From: Myxococcales bacterium
GTDB lineage: Bacteria; Myxococcota_A; Polyangia; Polyangiales; Polyangiaceae
Reading direction: 5' to 3'
DNA length: 36,066 bases
Assembly (NCBI GenBank): GCA_013297655.1
Contig: JAAFHV010000071.1
Span: forward strand, 1 to 36,066
Part shown: in pieces, positions 23,208 to 31,910 of the stretch
How the letters are laid out: the number at the start of each line of letters is the position of its first letter
How positions within the stretch are numbered: position 1 is the first letter of the stretch
The notes under the pieces: generated by a model
The model's input: only the letters and a program-made list of their open reading frames with translations
Told to the model about the DNA's origin: nothing
Databases searched by the model: none
Position numbers and translations under genes: made by a program

Positions 23208-23606
23208 CTATCGATCGCGTTCAGCCCGTCGGCGGCGGCGGAGAGCGGCGGCGACGAGGACGAAGCCGATCGGGACGAGCGAGCCGGCCGAGGATCCATG
23301 CATGTTGCATGCGCCTCCTTCGTCGTGCGGATCCGGGGAGCTTCCCGGTTCACCGCTCGACGGACCGCCACCCGCGCTGCCGTCCGAGGCCCCCAGCCCC
23401 GGCGCGCCACCCTCTCTCACGGCTCCCCCGTCGAGAGATGACGCGTCCGCAACGCCTGCTTCGTCTCCGATACCGCCTCGTGTCGCTCTGGAGGCGCGAG
23501 CCTCGTTCTCACCACCACCGTCTCCGCCACCGTCGCTTGCGCCGCCATCGCTTGCGCCGCCGTCGCCGGGCCCGGTCGGAGAATCGACGATCCGAAAGGG
23601 CTTCAC
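23208..23606 (-). pseudogene. Truncated C-terminus of a MYXO-CTERM surface protein
   Basis: From a GTG at 23606 there are 132 codons: a glycine/aspartate/serine-rich linker (GDGGASDGGASDGGG...) and a tail ACNMHGSSAG, hydrophobic LVPIGFVLVAAAL, then RRRRR. This is the MYXO-CTERM sorting pattern: cysteine, helix, arginine cluster. Proteins of that class need an N-terminal signal peptide, which is absent; an in-frame stop lies 14 codons above the GTG and no upstream frame continues the gene. It is most likely the remnant of a larger secreted protein. The opposite-strand open frame here is rejected as its shadow. Confidence 0.55.
23299..23309. repeat. TGYA-N3-TRCA palindrome in the MYXO-CTERM remnant
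   Basis: TGCATGTTGCA with outer A and T, forming ATGCATGTTGCAT. It encodes the CNMH residues of the remnant tail on the minus strand. Confidence 0.6.
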
Positions 23607-23672
23607 GCGCGGGGTACGCCGGCCCGCGCCCGCGGTCGCAAAAAGAATTCACGAGACGCAGGAGCGACTTTG

Positions 23673-23695
23673 CGATGGGCCATCGTGGGCCATCG
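23673..23695 (+). promoter_or_regulatory. Dyad and direct repeat upstream of the vWA gene
   Basis: CGATGG-G-CCATCG (23673-23685) is a perfect dyad with one central base, and TGGGCCATCG occurs twice in a row. It lies about 100 bases upstream of the vWA lipoprotein start and could be an operator. No regulator is known. Confidence 0.3.
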
Positions 23696-23793
23696 CTGGA
23701 CGGCCCCTTTATTGGAGTTGAGTCATTTCGAACACTTAAGCGCCGGCACGGACCTCGCAAACCCGGGGGACATACCCCTCAGGAGGTTCTCCG

Positions 23794-24939
23794 ATGAAAC
23801 GCTTCGCTCTTCCCTTGGTCGTCACTCTTTCGCTCGCGGCGCTCGCTGGATGCTCGGTCACCTCGGCGGACTCGAGCATGAGCGGTGGAGGCGAGAGCAG
23901 CTCGTACGCACCCAGCAGCGGCAGCGGCGGCAGCCCGAGCAGCCCAGGTGGCGGAAAGTCCGCGACGGCGCCGGGAGCTCCCGAGGGGAGCGTTCCGAGC
24001 GGCAGCGTTGGAGAGCAAACGCCTTCGGCGAGCGTGCTCACGGTGGGGCTCTGGGACGACAACAAAAACTTCGTCCACTTCGAGCGCTACCTCGAGAAAA
24101 CGAAGAACGTAGGGAGCCAGCTCTTCGACGTTCGCGAGCTCGCGGCGAAGAACATCGAGAACCTCCAAGCGCCGGGCGCGAAGACCGCGCTCGACGTGAC
24201 CTTCCTCGTCGACACGACCGGCAGCATGGGAGACGAGCTCTCGTACCTCACGCGCGAGCTCGTCGCGATCCAGAACAAGGTGCACCAACGCGTGCAAGAT
24301 GCACATTATGGCGTCGTCACGTACCGAGACCGAGGCGACGAGTACGTCACGCGCAGCACCGAGCTCTCGGCCGACCCTGCCCTCGCACGGGACGCGCTAT
24401 CGCGCGAATCTGCTGCCGGTGGTGGTGACCACCCGGAGGCGGTTCCGGACGGCCTCGCGGCGGCGGCGGCGCTCGGGTGGCGCCAAGAGCCGAACGTCGC
24501 GAAGGTGCTCTTCTGGATCGCGGACGCGCCAGAGCACCGAGGCACCGGGCCCGCCGTCGCGGCCGCCCTCGCGAGCGCACGCGCGAAGGGGATCCACGTG
24601 TATCCGATCGCGGCGAGCGGCGTCGTCACGGAGGCCGAGCACACGATGCGAGTGGCTGCACAATACACGGGTGGTCGTTACATCTTCCTCACCGACGACT
24701 CCGGTATCGGCAGCGCGCACGCCGAGCCGCTCGTGCCCTGTTACGTGGTGCAGAAGCTCGACGCGGCGATCTTGCGCGTGCTCCGGATCGAGGCGTCCGG
24801 CGCGTACGAGGCGGCGGCACCGGAGGAGATCGTGCGCACCGCCGGCACGGTGGACGCGCGCGGGAGGTGCACGGTGACGACGACCGCGAAGACCCAAGAC
24901 GGCACCGCGCACCCGCTCGCGGAGGCTTGGATTTACTGA
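23794..24939 (+). CDS. vWA-domain lipoprotein
   Basis: 381 residues. The signal peptide ends in LAGC, with the lipid cysteine at 20. A serine/glycine-rich linker (about 22-80) precedes a von Willebrand A domain from about 134. The MIDAS motif is DTTGS (Asp140, Ser144), with later metal-site residues in GGGDHPEA and WIADAPEHRG. Such domains bind protein ligands through a divalent metal. It is probably exported and held in a membrane. The start follows a perfect AGGAGG (23780-23785). Its stop overlaps the 3' end of the convergent Uma2 gene by 7 bases. Two palindromes (24293, 24657) lie in the coding region. Confidence 0.85.
   Translation: MKRFALPLVVTLSLAALAGCSVTSADSSMSGGGESSSYAPSSGSGGSPSSPGGGKSATAPGAPEGSVPSGSVGEQTPSASVLTVGLWDDNKNFVHFERYLEKTKNVGSQLFDVRELAAKNIENLQAPGAKTALDVTFLVDTTGSMGDELSYLTRELVAIQNKVHQRVQDAHYGVVTYRDRGDEYVTRSTELSADPALARDALSRESAAGGGDHPEAVPDGLAAAAALGWRQEPNVAKVLFWIADAPEHRGTGPAVAAALASARAKGIHVYPIAASGVVTEAEHTMRVAAQYTGGRYIFLTDDSGIGSAHAEPLVPCYVVQKLDAAILRVLRIEASGAYEAAAPEEIVRTAGTVDARGRCTVTTTAKTQDGTAHPLAEAWIY
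24293..24303. repeat. TGYA-N3-TRCA palindrome in the vWA gene
   Basis: GTGCAAGATGCAC including flanks, the same 13-mer as in argG, followed by the AT-rich codons CAT TAT. Confidence 0.6.
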
Positions 24940-25550
24940 TCGGTCAGACGCTCGAGGTCGACCCACAGATCGGCGATCGTGAGGCGCGCGTCGATCGACG
25001 AGAGCTCGAGGGTGCCTCCCTCGAGCTCCGTCATCAGCCATTCGCCGCTCGGGAGACGCCGGTAGCGTTCGACGCTGCGCGTGTCGATCGCGACGACGAC
25101 GTATTCGCGAAGCGACGCGAGGGTTCGGTAGTGGGCAAATTTGCCGCCGCGGTCGTAGTCGGCCGTCGAAGGCGACAGCACCTCGACGATGACCGTGGGG
25201 TTCTCGAGCGCGTTCTCGTCTCCCGGATCACGATCGAGCGGGCCGCAGAACACGCTCGCGTCGGGGTAGTGGTACGAGCGCGTCTTCCGAGTGGACACCT
25301 TCGCGCCATCGCCCAGCGCGAAGCACGGCTTGCCCTCGAGCGCACGGACGAGGAGGAGATATACGCGGCCCTTCACATGCGTATGCTCTGGGCGCGCTGC
25401 CAGCACGAAGACCTCGCCGTCGACGTACTCCCAGCGTTCGTCCGTTCCAGCCTCCAACGCGACGTACTCCGCTAATGTCATGCGCCGTCGGTCCCGCGCT
25501 TCCGAACGAGACCGAGGCCGATGCGGTGGCGGAGCAAGAGTTTGCATCAT
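24933..25550 (-). CDS. Uma2 family (DUF820) PD-(D/E)XK nuclease-like protein
   Basis: 205 residues if started at ATG 25550; an adjacent ATG at 25547 and a later one at 25481 (MTLAEYVALEAG, the usual family opening) are alternatives. Family features are WEYVDGEVFVLA, the SYHYPDASVFCG strand with the core aspartate, NPTVIVEVLSPSTADYDRGGK with the core glutamate, and YVVVAIDTRSVERYRR. Uma2 proteins have a restriction-endonuclease fold, and many genomes carry numerous copies of unproven function. It starts 8-11 bases after the esterase stop, so the two probably share a transcript. The palindrome 25543-25553 overlaps the upstream start codons. Confidence 0.82.
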   Translation of the reverse strand: MMQTLAPPPHRPRSRSEARDRRRMTLAEYVALEAGTDERWEYVDGEVFVLAARPEHTHVKGRVYLLLVRALEGKPCFALGDGAKVSTRKTRSYHYPDASVFCGPLDRDPGDENALENPTVIVEVLSPSTADYDRGGKFAHYRTLASLREYVVVAIDTRSVERYRRLPSGEWLMTELEGGTLELSSIDARLTIADLWVDLERLTDQ

Positions 25551-25553
25551 GCA
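25543..25553. repeat. TGYA-N3-TRCA palindrome over the Uma2 start
   Basis: TGCATCATGCA covers the twin ATG codons proposed as the Uma2 start and sits 4 bases from the esterase stop codon. Confidence 0.6.
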
Positions 25554-25557
25554 CCAA

Positions 25558-26580
25558 TCACGGGGACGTCTCGTGGGCGTGCGCTCCGGTGCGGCGGATC
25601 GAGCGCTCGTGGTCGGGGCCGACTCCGTGCTTGGCGAGGAACGCGAACGTATCGGCCCAGCATTTTTTGGCCGCCGCGCGCATGACGAAGGCGTGGAACG
25701 CATGCACCTCGCCGGGGTAGTAGGCATCTTCGCCCGTCGCGCCGAGCTTCTGGAGGGCACGCGCCATGCGCCTCGTGTCGTCGAGGAGCGGATCTTTCGT
25801 CCCGACGGGGAGAAAGAACGGAGGGAGCGCGCGTTGCGGCTTCTCGGCGCGCTCGAGGAAACAGAGCGGGTCGGCCAGATCGAGCGACGCCATGCTCGGC
25901 GACGAACCTAGATAGGCGCGCTCCGCCTCGCGGATGCGATCGGCGACGAAGGGCGAAAACCCAGCCTTTCTTCGCGAAAAACGCTCCGAGTCGGTGACCT
26001 GGAACATGCCGCAGGAGGGCACGACCGCCTTCGGGACGGTGCCAGTATCGAACGCGTGGCGGGCGAAGGGCTCGGGGCGCTCGTAGGTGGTCGCGAGGGT
26101 GAGGCTCGTCGCCAAGTTCGCCCCCGCCGACTCGCCCGCGACCACGATCCGCGAGGTGTCGCCGCCGAGGCGGGCCGCGTTCTCCACCATGTACGCGTAC
26201 GCGTGGCATACGTCGGCGATCGCGGCGGGGAAGCGGTGCTTCGGCGCAAGCCTGTAGTTTACATTGAATACGACGTAGCCGCGCCGCGCGTAGGCGAGCG
26301 CCATGACCCAGTGGGTGTCCTTCGAGAGGATGCGAAACGCGCCGCCGTGCACGTAGAACACGATCGGGAGCGGGCCCTTGCGCTCGGTGGGGCGGTACAC
26401 GTCGAGCAGGTGGTCGTTCCCGGAGCCCGGGTGGTACCGCAGATCTTTCACGACCTCGACGCCGTGACGCGATGGGCGCGCGAGCGGGTGGAGTGAGCCG
26501 AGGCGGGCGGCGCCGTTGAAGAAACCCTCCATGATGGCAGAGCCGAGGGCTTTTCGCGCGCGGGTGGCGATCGAGACCAT
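25558..26580 (-). CDS. HSL-type alpha/beta hydrolase (esterase/lipase)
   Basis: 340 residues. The oxyanion-hole motif YVHGGAF (77-82) and nucleophile elbow GESAG (Ser151) define the hormone-sensitive-lipase family. The acid residue is likely the Asp in GTKDPLLDD and the base the His in EVHAFHAF. NYRLAP follows the HGG strand as in relatives. It hydrolyses short-chain carboxylic esters; the true substrate is unknown. No signal peptide is clear; the N-terminus is amphipathic. ATG 26580 is chosen because conserved sequence begins soon after and the upstream extension is basic shadow sequence. Uma2 follows within 10 bases. A palindrome at 26254 lies in the codons for FNVNYR, which are unusually AT-rich here. 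Confidence 0.88.
   Translation of the reverse strand: MVSIATRARKALGSAIMEGFFNGAARLGSLHPLARPSRHGVEVVKDLRYHPGSGNDHLLDVYRPTERKGPLPIVFYVHGGAFRILSKDTHWVMALAYARRGYVVFNVNYRLAPKHRFPAAIADVCHAYAYMVENAARLGGDTSRIVVAGESAGANLATSLTLATTYERPEPFARHAFDTGTVPKAVVPSCGMFQVTDSERFSRRKAGFSPFVADRIREAERAYLGSSPSMASLDLADPLCFLERAEKPQRALPPFFLPVGTKDPLLDDTRRMARALQKLGATGEDAYYPGEVHAFHAFVMRAAAKKCWADTFAFLAKHGVGPDHERSIRRTGAHAHETSP
26254..26264. repeat. TGYA-N3-TRCA palindrome in the esterase gene
   Basis: TGTAGTTTACA, the only strict hit with TGTA on its left arm. It lies in the codons for NVNYR, which include AAT, GTA and AGG in a GC-rich gene. Confidence 0.55.
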
Positions 26581-26659
26581 GACCTCGAAGCGTACCTGCG
26601 GCCCGCATGCGCCGCCAGAAGAGCGGGTCGCGCGGAGGCCTCGCGATGTGCGCAGGTGA

Positions 26660-28081
<1,422 letters not shown>

Positions 28082-28115
28082 TCACGGGCGATCGGCGACG
28101 CGAGACGAATGGAGG

Positions 28116-28154
28116 CGACTCGTGGGCGGTGCCCGCGGGTCGTCTTTCGTTTTC
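28116..28154 (+). terminator. Intrinsic terminator of argG
   Basis: A 12-base-pair stem (28116-28127 with 28131-28142, two G-T pairs) with a 3-base loop GGT, followed by TCTTTCGTTTT. It begins 35 bases after the argG stop. Confidence 0.7.
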
Positions 28155-28155
28155 A

Positions 28156-28166
28156 TGCAGGATGCA
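28156..28166. repeat. TGYA-N3-TRCA palindrome after argG terminator
   Basis: TGCAGGATGCA with outer A and T, immediately past the T-rich tract of the terminator. Confidence 0.6.
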
Positions 28167-28223
28167 TCGTTCTCCGCCGCGAGATTGGCAGTCTCGTTCA
28201 AGAGCGCCGACCAGAAGGGCCGA

Positions 28224-28400
28224 GGATTTCGTGCGGTTCGCAAGCTGCGTCACCGCGTGCGCGCGCCGCCGACGGATAGTCTTCCATCTTAGGAGGAGCA
28301 CCGACGCGTCCGAGGCACGCCGCTAAACGCGCGAAAGCCGACGGCGCTACAGGTCCGCAAGTCCCTGGCGAGGGACGGGATTCAACCTGTTCGGTGCTCT
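28224..28400. ncRNA. Dispersed intergenic repeat, copy 2: candidate structured RNA
   Basis: This copy is intact relative to 10453-10584. Predicted pairs: CGCA-AGC-TGCG in a 5' hairpin flanked by GCGGT and ACCGC; closing helix GAGCACCGA (28296-28304) with TCGGTGCTC (28391-28399); inside it arm A, CGCCG (28318-28322) with CGGCG (28342-28346), and arm B, ACAGGT (28349-28354) with ACCTGT (28385-28390) capped by GTCCCT/AGGGAC (28361-28366, 28371-28376). Together they form a three-way junction. It lies between convergent argG and tamA, ending 3 bases from the tamA stop. Strand is undecided; a mobile non-coding element is the alternative. The rest of 28082-28403 holds the argG terminator and one palindrome. 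Confidence 0.45.
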
Positions 28401-28403
28401 AAA

Positions 28404-31400
28404 TTAGAAGAGACCGAGCGAAAAGCTGAACGCGAACGGCTCCTCGTAGGCACGTTTGCGCGTCACGTTGTAGCCAAAATCGAGGGCGATCGGCGCGATC
28501 GGGGTCTGGATGCGAAGGCCGGTGCCGGCCGCCGCGCGAATGGGGAAAGAGCCCTGATCGAACGGATAGCTCAAGGTGCGCCAGAGGTTGCCGATGTCGG
28601 CGAAGACGACCGTCTCGAGCGGCCCGGCGATGGGAATGCGGACCTCGAAACGTTGCACCGCAGAGAGGTTGCCGCCGCGAATGGGCGCGGTCGCGAGCGT
28701 GAAGCACGGCACCGCGCGAGCCGGATCGTCGCAGTTGGTCCCCGCGTCGCGCTCGAGGCGGTCGAGGTCGTCCTGGGGGATGAATGACTGCAGGTACCAC
28801 CCGCGCATCTCCTGACCGCCGAGGAAAAAGAGGCGGTCCGGGTACGTCGTGGAGTTCTCGGTGAGCTGCCCGATGATCCCGAGGCTCGTCGACGACGCGA
28901 AGCGGCTGCGGAACGGGAGCTTGAAGTAGAAGCTGAAGCGGTTGAAAAACTTGAGGAAGTGGCTCTCGTCGAACTGGTCCGAGGTCGCGCCGAGGGGGAA
29001 AGCGTCGACGTGCTCGAGGGTCGAGGTGAGCAGCGTGCCTCGCGAAGCGTCGAGCGGGTTGTCGCGGCGATCCCACGTGAACGTGCCGCGCTGGGCGACG
29101 ACGAAGGTCTCGCCATCGGGCAGGTTCAAGATGCGCTGCTGCGCCGACTTCAGGACCGGGTCCGAGTCGAGCGAGGCGAGGTACGCGGTGAGGTTCGAGG
29201 CGGCGAGCACGCGCAGGTTGTTGAACTCGAAGCTCTGCCCGAACGTGAGCGTGACGTCGCGCTGCGGGCGCACCGTGATGCTGGGCGTACCGGCGATCTT
29301 GGTGATGTAGTAGTCGCGGCGCAGATCGTGGGTGCCGACGCCGTCGATCCCGAACGCGACGAGCGGGCCGAGGCCGATCTCCGGGAACTGAATGCCGGCC
29401 GTGACACGAGACCCGACCCGCGCCTCGATCGGCAGGTTCTCGTAGTTTTGTCGCGCGGTGCTGTCCAAGATGAACGCGGTCGGGAGGTACGAGAGCTGGA
29501 GCAGCACGCTCACGCCGATCGCGCGCCCGAACAGGTTCTTGTGGCCGTACTCCACCGCGAAGCGCACACCTTCACCGGTAGAGACGCCGGGCGCGAACTC
29601 GAGTGAGTGGCGCGGCCGCTCCACCACCGTGATGATGACGTTCTTGTTCTTCTGCGGGACGTTCGGATCTTCGAGCGCGACGACCACGCTCGAAAACACG
29701 TTCAGCGTCGCGATGCGCTCTTGGGACTTTCGAACTTCGTCCGAGCCGTAGGGCTTGCCTACCTCGAGCGCGATCCGCTTCTCGATCGTCTGCGGCACCG
29801 TATAGACGTTGCCGCGGATCTTGATGCCCGAGACGATGACCTGCTCCTGCTCGTTCACGCGGAAACGAACGTGGCTCCGCGAGCGATCTTGGGAGAGCTC
29901 GATCGAGAAGCTCGCCTCCGCGTAGGCGTAACCCTTGCGCTGGTAGAGCTCGACGATGCGACGCCGAGCCTCGTCGAGCTTGGCAGAGCTCACCGGACCG
30001 GCCATGTCGAGCGCGGCGGCGCGGGCGAGCTCGCGGGTGGTGAAGGCGCGCACGCCAGTGAACGAGACGTCGTACATGCGGCTCTGCGGGCCGAGGCGGA
30101 TCGGCATTCGCAGCACGACGTAGGGCGCGCATTCCACGCCTTTTCCAGGCTCCGGCGTGCACGAGGCGCGCGGATCGGGCGCCGCGAGCGGTAGCGGCAA
30201 CCCCTGCGGATCGAGGTTGCAGCTCGTCGCCGCTTCGTCGACCACCTCGGGGATGCACGTGCCGGGCGGCGAGTGGCGCTTGCAATGCGGGCGCACCACC
30301 TGGAGCGGGCCCACCTCGGCAGAGAGGAAGCCCTCCGCACGGTAGAGCTCCTGCACGTGCTTCATCGCGCGCTCGTAGGTGTCCGGAAAGTACGTCGTGT
30401 GGGGCGCGATGTCGGTCGGCGTGACGCGCGTGCCGTGCCGGTTCGGCGAGATGAGCGCGTCGAGACCGGAAGGCCGCGGAGAGAGCACCAGGTCTTGGCC
30501 GGGGAGCTCCTCCTCGAGGTAGCTGTCGATCTCGGCGCCGAGGCCGGCGGCGGTCTTGGGGGCGCTCTCCGCGAGGCGAAGGTCGTCGACTTTGAGGCAC
30601 GGGTACTCGCGCGATACGACCGCGACGCGCTCGTTCTCGCGGATCTTGAACGCGAGGAACACGAGCGGGTCTTCGAGCTGCCCACGCAGGGTGGACGTGA
30701 CCTCCACGTCGAGATAGCCACGCTTCCGGTAGAACTCGGCGAGCTTCTGGACGAGGTGCCCGGTCGACAGATCCGGATCGGAGTCGAGCGCGAGCGCACC
30801 CGAGAGCGCCGTCGCGTCGTAGTGATCGTTGCCCTCGAACCGCGCCTCGAACTTCGGGCCCGGGTCCATGCGCACGCGGAGCACGACCACCGCTCCGACG
30901 GCCACGAGATCGCTCGACACGGTCGCGCGATGGAAGCCCGCCGCGCGCAGCTTGGTCTCGAGCTGGGTGTTCGCGGCGAGGATCGTCGCTTCGTCCGCGC
31001 GGTCCTTCTCGCGGACGAGGTACTGCTCGGTGATGCGAGCGAAATCCTCTTTCTTTCCGCGCGTATAGAAGAATACCTTTTTGTCGACGAGGCGCGCGGT
31101 GCCCGCCACGACGTCGACGTTGACGACGACGTGCGCGCGGTCGACGCCGGGGGCCGTCCCGATCGTGACGTTGGCGGCGGGGTAGCCGCGGCGCGAGAGC
31201 AACGCGCGCACGCGCTCCTTGTGGCGCGGGATGTCGCGGGCGACGATTTCGCCGCCCTCGGCGAGGTCGGCTTCGCGTGCGATCTCTTCGCGCGTGAACG
31301 GAGCCTCGTGAACGGTCACGTGCACCGTCTCGACGATCTTGCGCGGCGAGAGGCGCACCGTGAGCACGCTGCCACCCTTGCCGTCGTCCGAGGCGACCAC

Positions 31401-31796
31401 GACGCCGTCGGCGAACCGGCCGCTCGCGAGCGCCTCGTCGAGGTACTTTCGCGCGGCAGCAGACGAGAGCTTCTCCCCCGCGGCGGGTGGGCCGAGCTTC
31501 GGCGGTACGACGTCGGCCCAGAGCGCGTCGTCGACCGCGCTGTCGACCCGCGTGAGGGGCCTCCCGGCGAGCGCGGCGAGGGTGGCGTCGGCGCCTTCGA
31601 GGTCGGGCGCGACGGGCGGTGGCTTTACCTCCGGCGCCGGCGGGATCGGCGTGACCTTCACCGCGTCGTCCGCCCGCGACGCGCGGCTCCCGAAGACGAG
31701 CGCGGCGATCACGATCACGAAGGCGACGAGACGCCAGAGCCCCGCGCCGAGCTTCGGCGCGCGCATCGCGTCTTGGCTCGTCCGCCGGAGGCTCAT
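28404..31796 (-). CDS. tamA: Omp85-family outer-membrane assembly protein (TamA-like)
   Basis: 1130 residues. A signal sequence with a hydrophobic core at about 21-37 ends near SRADDA. From about 75 to 720 there are successive POTRA-like beta-alpha segments (for example GYPAANVTIGTAPG, RGYLDVEVTSTL, EGFLSAEVGPLQ, KGYAYAEASFSI). The beta barrel starts near 729, has the loop-6 RGW motif at Arg998 (family VRGF/Y), and ends in alternating strands terminating in FSLGLF. It is longer than E. coli TamA or BamA. A cysteine-rich insert (about 504-556) separates POTRA regions. It inserts or exports outer-membrane proteins. It lies 114 bases downstream of tamB on the same strand, which favours TamA over BamA. 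Confidence 0.9.
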   Translation of the reverse strand: MSLRRTSQDAMRAPKLGAGLWRLVAFVIVIAALVFGSRASRADDAVKVTPIPPAPEVKPPPVAPDLEGADATLAALAGRPLTRVDSAVDDALWADVVPPKLGPPAAGEKLSSAAARKYLDEALASGRFADGVVVASDDGKGGSVLTVRLSPRKIVETVHVTVHEAPFTREEIAREADLAEGGEIVARDIPRHKERVRALLSRRGYPAANVTIGTAPGVDRAHVVVNVDVVAGTARLVDKKVFFYTRGKKEDFARITEQYLVREKDRADEATILAANTQLETKLRAAGFHRATVSSDLVAVGAVVVLRVRMDPGPKFEARFEGNDHYDATALSGALALDSDPDLSTGHLVQKLAEFYRKRGYLDVEVTSTLRGQLEDPLVFLAFKIRENERVAVVSREYPCLKVDDLRLAESAPKTAAGLGAEIDSYLEEELPGQDLVLSPRPSGLDALISPNRHGTRVTPTDIAPHTTYFPDTYERAMKHVQELYRAEGFLSAEVGPLQVVRPHCKRHSPPGTCIPEVVDEAATSCNLDPQGLPLPLAAPDPRASCTPEPGKGVECAPYVVLRMPIRLGPQSRMYDVSFTGVRAFTTRELARAAALDMAGPVSSAKLDEARRRIVELYQRKGYAYAEASFSIELSQDRSRSHVRFRVNEQEQVIVSGIKIRGNVYTVPQTIEKRIALEVGKPYGSDEVRKSQERIATLNVFSSVVVALEDPNVPQKNKNVIITVVERPRHSLEFAPGVSTGEGVRFAVEYGHKNLFGRAIGVSVLLQLSYLPTAFILDSTARQNYENLPIEARVGSRVTAGIQFPEIGLGPLVAFGIDGVGTHDLRRDYYITKIAGTPSITVRPQRDVTLTFGQSFEFNNLRVLAASNLTAYLASLDSDPVLKSAQQRILNLPDGETFVVAQRGTFTWDRRDNPLDASRGTLLTSTLEHVDAFPLGATSDQFDESHFLKFFNRFSFYFKLPFRSRFASSTSLGIIGQLTENSTTYPDRLFFLGGQEMRGWYLQSFIPQDDLDRLERDAGTNCDDPARAVPCFTLATAPIRGGNLSAVQRFEVRIPIAGPLETVVFADIGNLWRTLSYPFDQGSFPIRAAAGTGLRIQTPIAPIALDFGYNVTRKRAYEEPFAFSFSLGLF

Positions 31797-31910
31797 CGCG
31801 GCGCTACCCTAGCGGAAAAGCGCGCAATTTTGGGGATGAAGAGACCCGCGAGGACCGTGAAATAGCGGCGATTTCGCGTCGAACGCGTCGAACCGGCGCC
31901 GACCCGCGCG

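Larger units (their letters stand above)
22946..23793. other. 848-base region between ftsK and the vWA lipoprotein
   Basis: It holds the post-ftsK hairpin, a near-match TGCATCTTGTA at 23110-23120, a strict palindrome at 23299-23309, the MYXO-CTERM remnant (minus strand 23208-23606) and a dyad upstream of the vWA gene. From 22979 to about 23100 and 23607 to 23670 nothing else is seen. Confidence 0.6.

Noticed and set aside
23116-23721. 201-codon proline-rich plus-strand frame
   Set aside because: Antisense of the Gly/Asp-rich MYXO-CTERM remnant; the minus strand gives the recognisable sorting tail.
28349-28400. tRNA-like 3' end on the minus strand of the dispersed repeat
   Set aside because: GGTTGAATCC and CCTCGCCA resemble a T-arm and CCA end, but the T-loop lacks the conserved C and no cloverleaf with anticodon can be drawn.
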